DNA of 64,000 nucleotides, taken from positions 96,145 through 160,144 of the forward strand of contig JBFMCT010000001.1 in NCBI GenBank assembly GCA_040754375.1, written 5' to 3'. The stretch is from Actinomycetota bacterium (GTDB lineage Bacteria > Actinomycetota > Acidimicrobiia > Acidimicrobiales > AC-14). The notes below the pieces were generated by a model, which worked only from the letters and a program-made list of their open reading frames with translations, made no database searches and was not told where the DNA came from. Both the position numbers and the translations under genes were made by a program. This document shows positions 7,246-14,093 of this stretch, in pieces. How positions within the stretch are numbered: position 1 is the stretch's first letter; every line of letters starts with the position of its first letter.

Positions 7246-7947
7246 GTGCGCCGGGCGCTGGCCTTCCTGACGTTCGCGGGCGGGCCGGCCGCGCCCACCC
7301 CCGGGGCGGTGGTGGGGGCGCTGGTGGGCGGGGCCGTGGGCTGTGTGTGGTGGGGGGCCGACCACTTGTGGGCCCCGGCCCTGGCCGCCGCCCTGACGGT
7401 GGTGGCCGACCTGGTCCTGACCGGGGGCCTGCACGCCGACGGGGTGGCCGACAGTGCCGACGGCCTGCTTGCCCCCATGGAACGCCAACGGCGCCTGGAG
7501 GTCATGGCCGACCCCCGCACGGGTGCCTTCGGGGCGTTGGCCCTGGCTGCCACCTTGCTCGTGCGGTGGGCCGCCTTCGCCTCTATCGAACCGTCGGTGT
7601 GGCTGGTAGCCGGCCTGTGGTGCCTGTCGCGAACGGTGATGGCCGTGGCCCTGCGGGCCCTGCCCTACGCCCGGGCCGGCGGGCTGGCCGAGCCCTTCCG
7701 GGCACAGGGCCGGGGCCCGGTGGTGGTGGGAGCCACCGGCGCCGTGCTGACGGCGGTCTTGCTGGCGGCCGCCGGCCCGGCCCTGGGCGCAGCCGCGCTG
7801 GCGGCCGCCCTGGTCGCCCTCGCGGCCGGGACCGCCGTCCTCTGGCTGGCCCACCGGCGCCTCGGCGGCTACACGGGCGACGTGCTGGGGGCCGCTGGGG
7901 TCATGGCCGAGACGGCCGGCCTGGTGGCCGCGGCCGCTCGCTGGTGA
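7246..7947 (+). CDS. cobS: Adenosylcobinamide-GDP ribazoletransferase (cobalamin synthase)
   Basis: A 233-residue multi-pass membrane enzyme that joins adenosylcobinamide-GDP and alpha-ribazole. The metal-binding signature GGLHADGVADSADGLL, DPRTGAFG and the RTVM motif are all present, together with five or six hydrophobic helices. It starts with GTG one base after cobU. Its stop overlaps the start of cobD by four bases (GTGA), which indicates tight operon structure. Length is normal for the family. Confidence 0.93.
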   Translation: MRRALAFLTFAGGPAAPTPGAVVGALVGGAVGCVWWGADHLWAPALAAALTVVADLVLTGGLHADGVADSADGLLAPMERQRRLEVMADPRTGAFGALALAATLLVRWAAFASIEPSVWLVAGLWCLSRTVMAVALRALPYARAGGLAEPFRAQGRGPVVVGATGAVLTAVLLAAAGPALGAAALAAALVALAAGTAVLWLAHRRLGGYTGDVLGAAGVMAETAGLVAAAARW

Positions 7948-9422
7948 GCCGGCCCTTCGCCCGCTCCGGCGCAGCCGCCCTGGGCCTGGTGGCCGACAGG
8001 CTGCTGGGTGAGCCGCCCGCGAACCTCCACCCCTTGCGGGGCTTCGGCTGGCTCATGGCGGCTGCCGAACGAGCGTGGTGGGCCGACGACCGGCTGGCCG
8101 GCACCGTCCACGCGGCCGCCGGCTCGGCCCTGGGAGCGGCCGCCGGCTCGGCCCTGGCCGCCGTACCCCGCGGGCTCCAGTGGGCTGCCCGGCCCCGCGG
8201 CGCCCTGGCGACACCGGTCCTGCCCACGTCCGGCGCTCTGGCCCCCGCGCCCACGAGCCGGCCGCGGAGGTCCACGGCCGGGCTGCCGGGCGGCTGGCCG
8301 GGCGGCTGGCCGGGCGGCTGGCCGGCGGCTGCGCCCCCAGCCGGTGCCGCCCCTGGGTGGAGTGGGCTCCCCGAGCGATACCGGGCTGGCCCCCGGCCGG
8401 CGGCTGCGCCCCCAGCCGGTGCCGCCCCGGGGTGGAGTGGGCTGGGCCGGGGCGCGCCCCCAGCCGGTGCCGCCCCCGGGTGGAGTGGGCTCCCCGAGCG
8501 ATACCGGGCTGGCCCCCGGCCGGCGGCTGCGCCCCCAGCCGGTGCCGCCCCCGGGTGGAGTGGGCTGGGCCGGGGCGCGCCCCCAGCCGGTGCCGCCCCT
8601 GGGTGGAGTGGGCTCCCCGAGGGATACCGGGCTGGCCCCCGGCCGGCGGCTGCGCCCCCAGCCGGTGCCGCCCCGGGGTGGAGTGGGCTGGGCCGGGGCG
8701 CGCCGGTGGCGGCGGCCACGTGGCTGGCGGTGGGTGGCCGGGCGCTGTGGGAGGCGGCCTCCGGGGTGGGGGCGGCCCTCGAGGCCGGGGACCTGGGAGC
8801 GGCCCGTGCCCTGCTGCCCGCCCTGGTGGGCCGGGACCCGAACGGGTTGGACGAGACCGAGCTGGCCCGGGCTGTCGTGGAGTCGGTGGCCGAGAACACC
8901 GTGGACGCCATCGTGGCCCCGGCTCTGTGGGCGGCCGCGGCCGGTGCCCCCGGGGTGCTGGCCTACCGGGCGGTGAACACCCTCGACGCCATGGTCGGCC
9001 ACCGAGATGCCCGCTACGAGCGCTTCGGGTGGGCCAGCGCCCGGCTCGACGACGCCCTCAACTGGGCCCCGGCCCGGGCTACCGCCGCGCTCGTGGTGGT
9101 CGTGCGCCCCCGGGCGGCCGCAGCGGTGCTAGCTGCTGTCCGGTCCCAGGCCCCGGCCCACCCGTCTCCCAACTCGGGGGTGGCCGAGGCCGCCTTCGCG
9201 GCCGCCCTGGGTGTGCGCCTGGGGGGCGTCAACCGCTACGGCGACCGCACCGAGCAACGCCCGTCGCTGGGCACGGGGCGCCCGCCCGGCCCGCCCGACA
9301 TCGGGCGGGCCGTCAGGTTGTCCTCCGACGTGGCCTGGGCCCTGACCGGTGCCCTCGGCGGTTGGTACGCCTTCGGGCCGGGGCTCAGCGGCAGGCGGCC
9401 ACCAGCGAGGGGAACGGGTTGA
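7944..9422 (+). CDS. cobD: Adenosylcobinamide-phosphate synthase CobD/CbiB with a repeat insertion
   Basis: CobD is a membrane protein that attaches the aminopropanol arm to the corrin ring. Both family ends are present: an N-terminal LVADRLLGEPPANLHPLRGFGWL, and downstream LVGRDPNGLDETELARAVVESVAENTVDA, RAVNTLDAMVGHRDARYERFGWASARLDD and PSPNSGVAEAAFAAALGVRLGG. Length is 492 residues against about 310-320 normally. The excess is residues about 75-252, replacing or following the second membrane region with Gly/Pro/Trp/Ala repeats (three 41-residue units from residue 130). The frame stays open throughout and homology resumes exactly at VAAATWLAVGG. The last 38 bases overlap the convergent LysM/M23 gene. 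Whether the enlarged protein is active is unknown. Confidence 0.88.
   Translation: MSRPFARSGAAALGLVADRLLGEPPANLHPLRGFGWLMAAAERAWWADDRLAGTVHAAAGSALGAAAGSALAAVPRGLQWAARPRGALATPVLPTSGALAPAPTSRPRRSTAGLPGGWPGGWPGGWPAAAPPAGAAPGWSGLPERYRAGPRPAAAPPAGAAPGWSGLGRGAPPAGAAPGWSGLPERYRAGPRPAAAPPAGAAPGWSGLGRGAPPAGAAPGWSGLPEGYRAGPRPAAAPPAGAAPGWSGLGRGAPVAAATWLAVGGRALWEAASGVGAALEAGDLGAARALLPALVGRDPNGLDETELARAVVESVAENTVDAIVAPALWAAAAGAPGVLAYRAVNTLDAMVGHRDARYERFGWASARLDDALNWAPARATAALVVVVRPRAAAAVLAAVRSQAPAHPSPNSGVAEAAFAAALGVRLGGVNRYGDRTEQRPSLGTGRPPGPPDIGRAVRLSSDVAWALTGALGGWYAFGPGLSGRRPPARGTG
8285..8320 (+). repeat. Three perfect 12-bp tandem repeats inside cobD
   Basis: The unit GCCGGGCGGCTG is repeated three times without change, encoding Gly-Trp-Pro-Gly in the cobD frame. 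A partial fourth unit follows at 8321-8330. It leads directly into the 123-bp array, so both belong to the same unstable insertion. Confidence 0.9.
8331..8699 (+). repeat. Three 123-bp tandem units (75 + 48 bp) inside cobD
   Basis: Units lie at 8331-8453, 8454-8576 and 8577-8699. Each consists of a 75-bp part and a 48-bp part that both begin with the same roughly 38-bp core (GCGCCCCCAGCCGGTGCCGC and onward), so the core occurs six times. All sizes are multiples of three. The units differ at only a few positions: one is a silent third-codon base (CCT, CCC or CCG) and one changes CGA to GGA. That near-identity indicates recent expansion under frame constraint. The translated blocks are 25 and 16 residues long, beginning APPAGAAPGWSGL. 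Confidence 0.95.
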
Positions 9423-10353
9423 TGGTGGCCGCCCCGCCCCCGGGGTGGATCTCGAAGTGCAGGTGGGGCGAGGTCCCCTTGGCGTCCCCGCTGTCGCCGA
9501 CGTAGCCGATCACCTCGCCGGCCACCACCCGGCCCACCGCGCCGTAGTCGTCGAGGTGGGCGAAGTAGTAGCGGTTCCCGTCGTTGCCGTAGAGCTGCAC
9601 GGCCAGGCCCCCGAGCCGGTTGGGGTAGCGCTCGGCCAGGCCGCCCACGGGGGCCAGGATGGGAGCGCCCGTCTCGGCGAACAGGTCGACGCCCTTGTGG
9701 GCCGAACCGTCGTCGCGCACGTAGCCGTAGTCGTTGACGAAGGTCCCGCTGGGCACCGGGCACACCCAGGTGGCCGACGCCGTCAGCACCTGGCCGACCA
9801 CGATGAAGTCGGGGTCGACGATCCCGTTGGCCTCGGCCAGGGCGGCCACCGAGACGCCGAGGCGGTAGGCGATGGCCGACAGGTCGTCGCCCGGCCTGAC
9901 CGTGTAGGTGCCCGCCGGCCCGGCCCCGGCCCCGGCCAGCGCCCCCCCGGCGGTGACCGTCGAACCCACGCCCGGAACCGACAGGAGGCGCCCGGCCGGG
10001 ACCCAGTCGGGGTCGACCAGGCCGTTGGCCTTGGCGATGTCGGCCGCCGGGACGCCCACCTTCTCGGCGATGGCCCACAAGGTGTCGCCCGGCACGACCA
10101 GGTACTCGGTGGCCGACCGCCCGTCCACGGGGACCACCAGCAGTTGGCCGGCCATGATGAAGTTGGGGTCGACGATCCCGTTGGCCGCGGCCAGTTGCTC
10201 CAGGGGTACCCCGAGCCTCACCGCCAGCTCCGAGAGGGTGTCGCCCTCTTCGACGAGGTACTGGTTGGCCGAGGCGAGCTGCATCTGCAGCACGGCCGCG
10301 GCGATCACCCCGGCTACCACCGGGCCTACGAACAGGAGCCTTCTGGCCTGCAC
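9385..10353 (-). CDS. Secreted LysM / M23 metallopeptidase (cell-wall hydrolase)
   Basis: This 322-residue protein has an N-terminal signal or anchor segment (about 5-28), three LysM peptidoglycan-binding modules (near 32-75, 83-126 and 149-190; each with a GDTLxxIA-like motif) and a C-terminal M23 lysostaphin-type domain (about 215-315). The zinc ligands are visible in AHKGVDLF (HxxxD) and SPHLHFE (HxH). It probably cuts peptide cross-links of the cell wall outside the membrane. The GTG start follows GGAGG by 8 bases, and a good promoter lies at 10391-10419. The 3' end overlaps cobD on the other strand by 38 bases. Confidence 0.92.
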   Translation of the reverse strand: MQARRLLFVGPVVAGVIAAAVLQMQLASANQYLVEEGDTLSELAVRLGVPLEQLAAANGIVDPNFIMAGQLLVVPVDGRSATEYLVVPGDTLWAIAEKVGVPAADIAKANGLVDPDWVPAGRLLSVPGVGSTVTAGGALAGAGAGPAGTYTVRPGDDLSAIAYRLGVSVAALAEANGIVDPDFIVVGQVLTASATWVCPVPSGTFVNDYGYVRDDGSAHKGVDLFAETGAPILAPVGGLAERYPNRLGGLAVQLYGNDGNRYYFAHLDDYGAVGRVVAGEVIGYVGDSGDAKGTSPHLHFEIHPGGGAATINPFPSLVAACR

Positions 10354-10390
10354 GGTGCACGCCTCCTAGCGCCCCTTCGCACCCACGGCA

Positions 10391-10419
10391 ACGTTAGCAA
10401 CACAAGCCACACCTGTCAC
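10391..10419 (-). promoter_or_regulatory. Sigma70-like promoter of the LysM/M23 gene
   Basis: On the minus strand GTGACA (10419-10414, one mismatch to TTGACA) is followed after exactly 17 bases by TAACGT (10396-10391), a typical actinobacterial -10 element. Transcription would start near 10384, giving a leader of about 30 bases with the GGAGG ribosome-binding site. This short leader leaves no room for a riboswitch. Confidence 0.6.
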
Positions 10420-10460
10420 ACGCGCCCCAGCGAGGCCCAGCCTGTGAGCGATCACGGCGT

Positions 10461-11618
10461 TCAGCCGGCCGACGAACCTTCCTCGGCCGGGCGGCGGCGG
10501 CGCAGGGCCGCCGACCGGTCCTGGCCGGTCCCGGAAGCTCGCCGGGTGGAGACGACGACCGTGTCCCGACCGGCCGCCTTGGCTGCCAGCAGGGCCTCGT
10601 CGGCCGCCTGGAACAGCGAGTCAGGGTCGTCGGCGTTGTCGGGGTAGGTCGCCACCCCCACGCTGATCGTGACCCGCATGCCCTCCCGGGGAAAGGCGTG
10701 GCGCACGGCGTGGCGGGCCCGTTCGGCCACCAGGTGGGCACCGTCGAGGTCGGTGTCGGGCAGCAGGATGGCGAACTCCTCGCCCCCGATGCGGGCCACG
10801 ACGTCGACTCGACGCTCGGCCCGGGCCAGCTGGTCGGCCACCTTGCGCAGCACGGCGTCACCGGTGGGGTGGCCGTAGCGGTCGTTGATGCGCTTGAAGT
10901 GGTCGATGTCGGCCACGAGCAGGGCCAGGGGGCGCCCCGACCGGTCGGACCGCTCGATCTCGAGGGCGAACTGCTCCTCGTAGGCCCGCCGGTTGCGCAG
11001 GCCGGTGAGGGCATCGGTGCGGGCCGCGCCCGACAGGCGGGTCACCAGGGCGTCCACCCGGGCCCGCAGCAGGGCGACGAAAGTGCAGATCACGGCCACC
11101 GTGAGGACGGTCACGCCCCAGCGGACGTGTGGGAAGGCCGCCCCCCGGATGGCCAGGAGGGAGAACGCGTAGTTGGCGGCGATGAACACGACTTGGGGCG
11201 CGGCCCGGCGCCAGGGCAGGAAGTAGAACGAGTGCACCGACAGCCAGAGGTAGAAGAAGGCGATGGGCGTCTCGGGGTCGCGCAGGTTGAATATGACGCC
11301 GCCGACGATCACGTACATGGCGTAGGCGCACAGGTCGGGGGCCCAGCGGGGCAGCCGCCGCCGGCCCACGAACAGCATGCCGAGCACCGTGAAGGCGATC
11401 ACGTCGACGCCCACGAGCACGTGGTGGGCGCGCGCCGGCGGGTTGCCGAACAGCAGGGCGGCCAGGAACACGGTGGCGCTCAGGCCCCAGATGGCCATGA
11501 GCGAGCCCAGCATGAGGCCCCAGTCGGCGCTCCGGCTGTCGTAGCCGCGGAACAGACGGTCAGGAGGGAGTTCCCCTGAACCGGGACCGCCGTCCCACCG
11601 GGGTGAGGCTATGCCCAT
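10461..11618 (-). CDS. Membrane GGDEF diguanylate cyclase
   Basis: A 385-residue protein with about six membrane helices in residues 35-205 and a GGDEF domain from ARTDALTGLRNRRAY to about residue 355. The active site is GGEEF, an allowed variant. An RxxD inhibitory site (RRVD) lies five residues before it, so product inhibition by cyclic-di-GMP is expected. It converts two GTP to cyclic-di-GMP at the membrane. The tail is Arg-rich. The ATG at 11618 gives the longest frame; Met36, just before the first helix, is an alternative. No EAL partner is nearby. Confidence 0.9.
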   Translation of the reverse strand: MGIASPRWDGGPGSGELPPDRLFRGYDSRSADWGLMLGSLMAIWGLSATVFLAALLFGNPPARAHHVLVGVDVIAFTVLGMLFVGRRRLPRWAPDLCAYAMYVIVGGVIFNLRDPETPIAFFYLWLSVHSFYFLPWRRAAPQVVFIAANYAFSLLAIRGAAFPHVRWGVTVLTVAVICTFVALLRARVDALVTRLSGAARTDALTGLRNRRAYEEQFALEIERSDRSGRPLALLVADIDHFKRINDRYGHPTGDAVLRKVADQLARAERRVDVVARIGGEEFAILLPDTDLDGAHLVAERARHAVRHAFPREGMRVTISVGVATYPDNADDPDSLFQAADEALLAAKAAGRDTVVVSTRRASGTGQDRSAALRRRRPAEEGSSAG

Positions 11619-11704
11619 ATGTGGCCTATCGGCACGTGGGGGGCCGACCTCAAGGGCCGGGCCCGGGTTGGGCGCAACCGCCGGGTCCGTGCCAGTGTTG
11701 TCGC

Positions 11705-12361
11705 ATGGACGTCGGCATCCTCGGGGGCACCGGCCCGGCAGGGCAGGCGATGGCGGCCCGCATGGCGTCGGTCGGGCTGTCGGTCGTCATCGGCTCACGC
11801 TCGGCCGAACGCGCGACGGTGGCCGGCGAGGAGGTCCGCAAGCGCTGGCCCGACCTCGACCTCGACCTCACGGGGGGGACCAACCCCGAGGCAGCCGCCG
11901 CCACCTTGGTCGTGGTGGCCACCCCATGGGACGCAGCCGCGGCCACGGCCGCCTCGGTGGCCGAGGCCCTGGCCGGCAAGGTCGTCGTCTCCATGGCCAA
12001 TGGCCTGGTGCCCGAGGGCCGGGAGCTACGGCCTGTCGTGCCCCCCGAGGGATCGGTAGCCCAGGCCGTCCAGCGGGCCGTGCCCGAGGCGCTGGTCACC
12101 GCCGCCTTCCACCACCTCCCGGCCAAGGCGGTGGCCGACCTGTCCCGCCCTGTCCAGGGCGACGTGGTGATCTGCGGAGCATCCGACGAGGCCGTGGCCG
12201 CCACCGCCGACCTGGTCGAGCGCCTTCCCGACCTGCGGGCCGTGCACGCCGGCAGCCTGGCCCTGGCCGGCGCCGTGGAGGAGTTCACCGCCGTGCTGCT
12301 GGCCGTCAACCGCCGGCACAAGGCCCGCTCGACGGTGCGGTTCGTCGGCATCGGCGACTGA
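11705..12361 (+). CDS. npdG: NADPH-dependent F420 reductase (F420H2:NADP oxidoreductase)
   Basis: A 218-residue Rossmann protein that moves hydride between NADPH and coenzyme F420 in the cytoplasm. The N-terminal MDVGILGGTGPAGQAMAARM binds the dinucleotide, and GSRSAERA at the end of the second strand fits NADP preference. Later landmarks are VVSMANGLVPEG, AFHHLPA and the C-terminal AVLLAVNRRHKA. Start ATG 11705 fits the family's usual beginning. Sixteen bases separate it from the mshC-like gene, so the two redox-cofactor genes are probably one operon. Confidence 0.9.
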   Translation: MDVGILGGTGPAGQAMAARMASVGLSVVIGSRSAERATVAGEEVRKRWPDLDLDLTGGTNPEAAAATLVVVATPWDAAAATAASVAEALAGKVVVSMANGLVPEGRELRPVVPPEGSVAQAVQRAVPEALVTAAFHHLPAKAVADLSRPVQGDVVICGASDEAVAATADLVERLPDLRAVHAGSLALAGAVEEFTAVLLAVNRRHKARSTVRFVGIGD

Positions 12362-12377
12362 GGGAGGCCGGGGGCGC

Positions 12378-13508
12378 ATGCGTGTCTACGACACGGCCGC
12401 CCGGGAGGTGGTCGAGCTCGAGCTGGGGCCGCTGGTGACCATGTACACGTGCGGGATCACCCCCTATGACGCAACCCACGTCGGCCACGCCGCCACCTAC
12501 GTGCTCTACGACCTCGTGCAGCGCCGCCTGCGCGACGCCGGCCACCGCACCCAGTGCGTGCGCAACGTGACCGACGTGGACGACGACATCCTGCGGCGGG
12601 CCCGCGAGCTGGGCGTGAACTACCTCGACCTGGCGGCCGAGGAGGTGGCCCGGTTCAAGGCCGACATGGTCGCCCTCAACGTGTTGGAGGTCTTCAGCGA
12701 GCCGGCGGCCTCGTCGGCGATCCACGACATCCTGGGCTTCATCGGGATGGTGCTCGACCGGGGCCACGCCTACCGGTCGGGTGGGGCCGTGTACTTCAGC
12801 GTGTCGAGCTTCGAACGTTTCGGCCAGGTCAGCCACCTGGGGCGCGACGACATGCTGGCCCTGGCTGCCGAGCGGGGCGGCAACCCCGGCGACCCGGCCA
12901 AGCACGACCCGCTCGACTTCGTGCTGTGGCAGCCCTCGGCCCCCGACGAACCCGCATGGGAGTCGATGTGGGGCCCGGGCCGGCCGGGCTGGCACATCGA
13001 GTGCTCGGCCCTGGCCCTGCGGGAGCTGGGCACGACCGTCGACATCCACGGCGGGGGGAGCGACCTGATCTTCCCCCACCACGAGTGCGAGGCGGCCCAG
13101 TCCGAGGCAGCCACCGGGGAGCGGTTCGTGCGCTACTGGCTGCACGCCCCCATGGTCAACCTCGATGGCACCAAGATGTCCAAGTCGCTGGGCAACCTGG
13201 TGTTCGTGAGCGAACTGGTCAAAGAGCACGACCCCATGGCCGTGCGCCTGGCCCTGCTTCACCACCACTACCGGCGCCCCTGGGAGTGGACCGACGAGCT
13301 GCTGGCGGTGGCCGCCCGGCGCCTGGAGCTCTGGCGGGCGGCCGGGGAAGGCGACGGTGCGCTGGGCGAGGTGCGGGCCGCCCTCGACGAGGACGTCGAC
13401 ACCCCCCGTGCCCTGGCGGCCGTCGACGAGGCGGCGGCCACCGGCGTCGGCGTCAGCCGGGCAGCCGGGCTGCTGGGCGTTAGCCTGGCCCCGGAGGGCA
13501 TCAGCTGA
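12378..13508 (+). CDS. mshC: MshC-like cysteine:glucosaminyl-inositol ligase (CysRS homologue)
   Basis: MshC joins cysteine to GlcN-inositol in mycothiol synthesis, using an ATP-activated cysteine as class I cysteinyl-tRNA synthetases do. Length (376) fits MshC and is too short for a normal CysRS of about 460, because the tRNA-binding C-terminus is missing. The catalytic core shows YTCGITPYDATHVGHAATY (first zinc Cys and HIGH-like motif), WHIECSALAL (second zinc Cys), LIFPHHECE (third ligand) and KMSKSLGN. The ITPYDATHVGHAATY wording is typical of MshC. A true tRNA synthetase paralogue cannot be fully excluded without an alignment. Confidence 0.75.
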   Translation: MRVYDTAAREVVELELGPLVTMYTCGITPYDATHVGHAATYVLYDLVQRRLRDAGHRTQCVRNVTDVDDDILRRARELGVNYLDLAAEEVARFKADMVALNVLEVFSEPAASSAIHDILGFIGMVLDRGHAYRSGGAVYFSVSSFERFGQVSHLGRDDMLALAAERGGNPGDPAKHDPLDFVLWQPSAPDEPAWESMWGPGRPGWHIECSALALRELGTTVDIHGGGSDLIFPHHECEAAQSEAATGERFVRYWLHAPMVNLDGTKMSKSLGNLVFVSELVKEHDPMAVRLALLHHHYRRPWEWTDELLAVAARRLELWRAAGEGDGALGEVRAALDEDVDTPRALAAVDEAAATGVGVSRAAGLLGVSLAPEGIS

Positions 13509-13533
13509 GGGCGGGCGTGGAAGAAACGATGCC

Positions 13534-14043
13534 ATGAGTGAACGGAGCCGCTCCTTCTTCACTACGACCACGGGCCTGGTGACGGGCCTGGCCGCCCTGC
13601 TGACGGCGGTCGTGGGCTTTCTGACCGTCGGGACCCAGCTGGGCTGGCTGGGCGGCGGCGGCGACGGCCCGGCGACGACGACCACCGTGGCCGGCACGGG
13701 GGCGGGCGGCGTGGCGACCACGGCCGCGGGGCCGCCGACCTTCACCGTCGAGCCGTCCCGGGTGACCTTCGAGGCCCTGGGCCAGCGGGAGGTCCTCGTC
13801 ACGGTACGCAACAACGGCACGTCGGCCATCACGTGGCGCCCGTTCACGATATCCGGCCCCGACGCGGCCGCCTTCTCGGTGACCGACGTGTCGTGCCTGC
13901 CCCAGGTGGCCGCCGGCCGGTCGTGCGAGGTGCGGGTGCGCTTCGCCCCGCCCCGTAGCGGCGACTACGCGGCCCGGCTGGTGGTGGAGCCCCAGGGCGG
14001 CACGGCCCGCGAGGTCGACGTCACCGGCCGCCACATCCTGTAG
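13534..14043 (+). CDS. Membrane-anchored protein with an ASH/choice-of-anchor-D beta domain
   Basis: This 169-residue protein has a membrane helix (about 14-37), a Thr/Ala/Gly linker and one immunoglobulin-like domain (about 68-168) of the kind seen in choice-of-anchor-D or ASPM-SPD-2-Hydin modules. Typical wording is VTVRNNGTSAITWRPFTISGPDAAAF and RSCEVRVRFAPPRSGDY. It is probably exposed outside the membrane. The function is unknown. The ATG start at 13534 has GGAAGAAAC upstream. It follows the mshC-like gene by 25 bases in the same direction. Confidence 0.65.
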   Translation: MSERSRSFFTTTTGLVTGLAALLTAVVGFLTVGTQLGWLGGGGDGPATTTTVAGTGAGGVATTAAGPPTFTVEPSRVTFEALGQREVLVTVRNNGTSAITWRPFTISGPDAAAFSVTDVSCLPQVAAGRSCEVRVRFAPPRSGDYAARLVVEPQGGTAREVDVTGRHIL

Positions 14044-14081
14044 CCGGCGGTTATCTCGTCGGGGGAGCCACCGGGCGCCGT

Positions 14082-14087
14082 TATCGT
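14082..14087 (+). promoter_or_regulatory. -10 element for leaderless thrS
   Basis: TATCGT ends 6 bases before the thrS ATG, the spacing expected when transcription begins on the start codon. No ribosome-binding site is present, which agrees with a leaderless message. No clear -35 element is seen. Confidence 0.45.
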
Positions 14088-14093
14088 GCGTCC

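Noticed and set aside
8331-8699. CRISPR-like array of repeats
   Set aside because: The regular units are directly adjacent, contain no variable spacers, keep the cobD frame and have no cas genes near. It is a coding tandem repeat.
12306-13847. 513-codon open frame on the minus strand
   Set aside because: It is antisense to the mshC-like gene and the following beta-domain gene, both supported by motifs.
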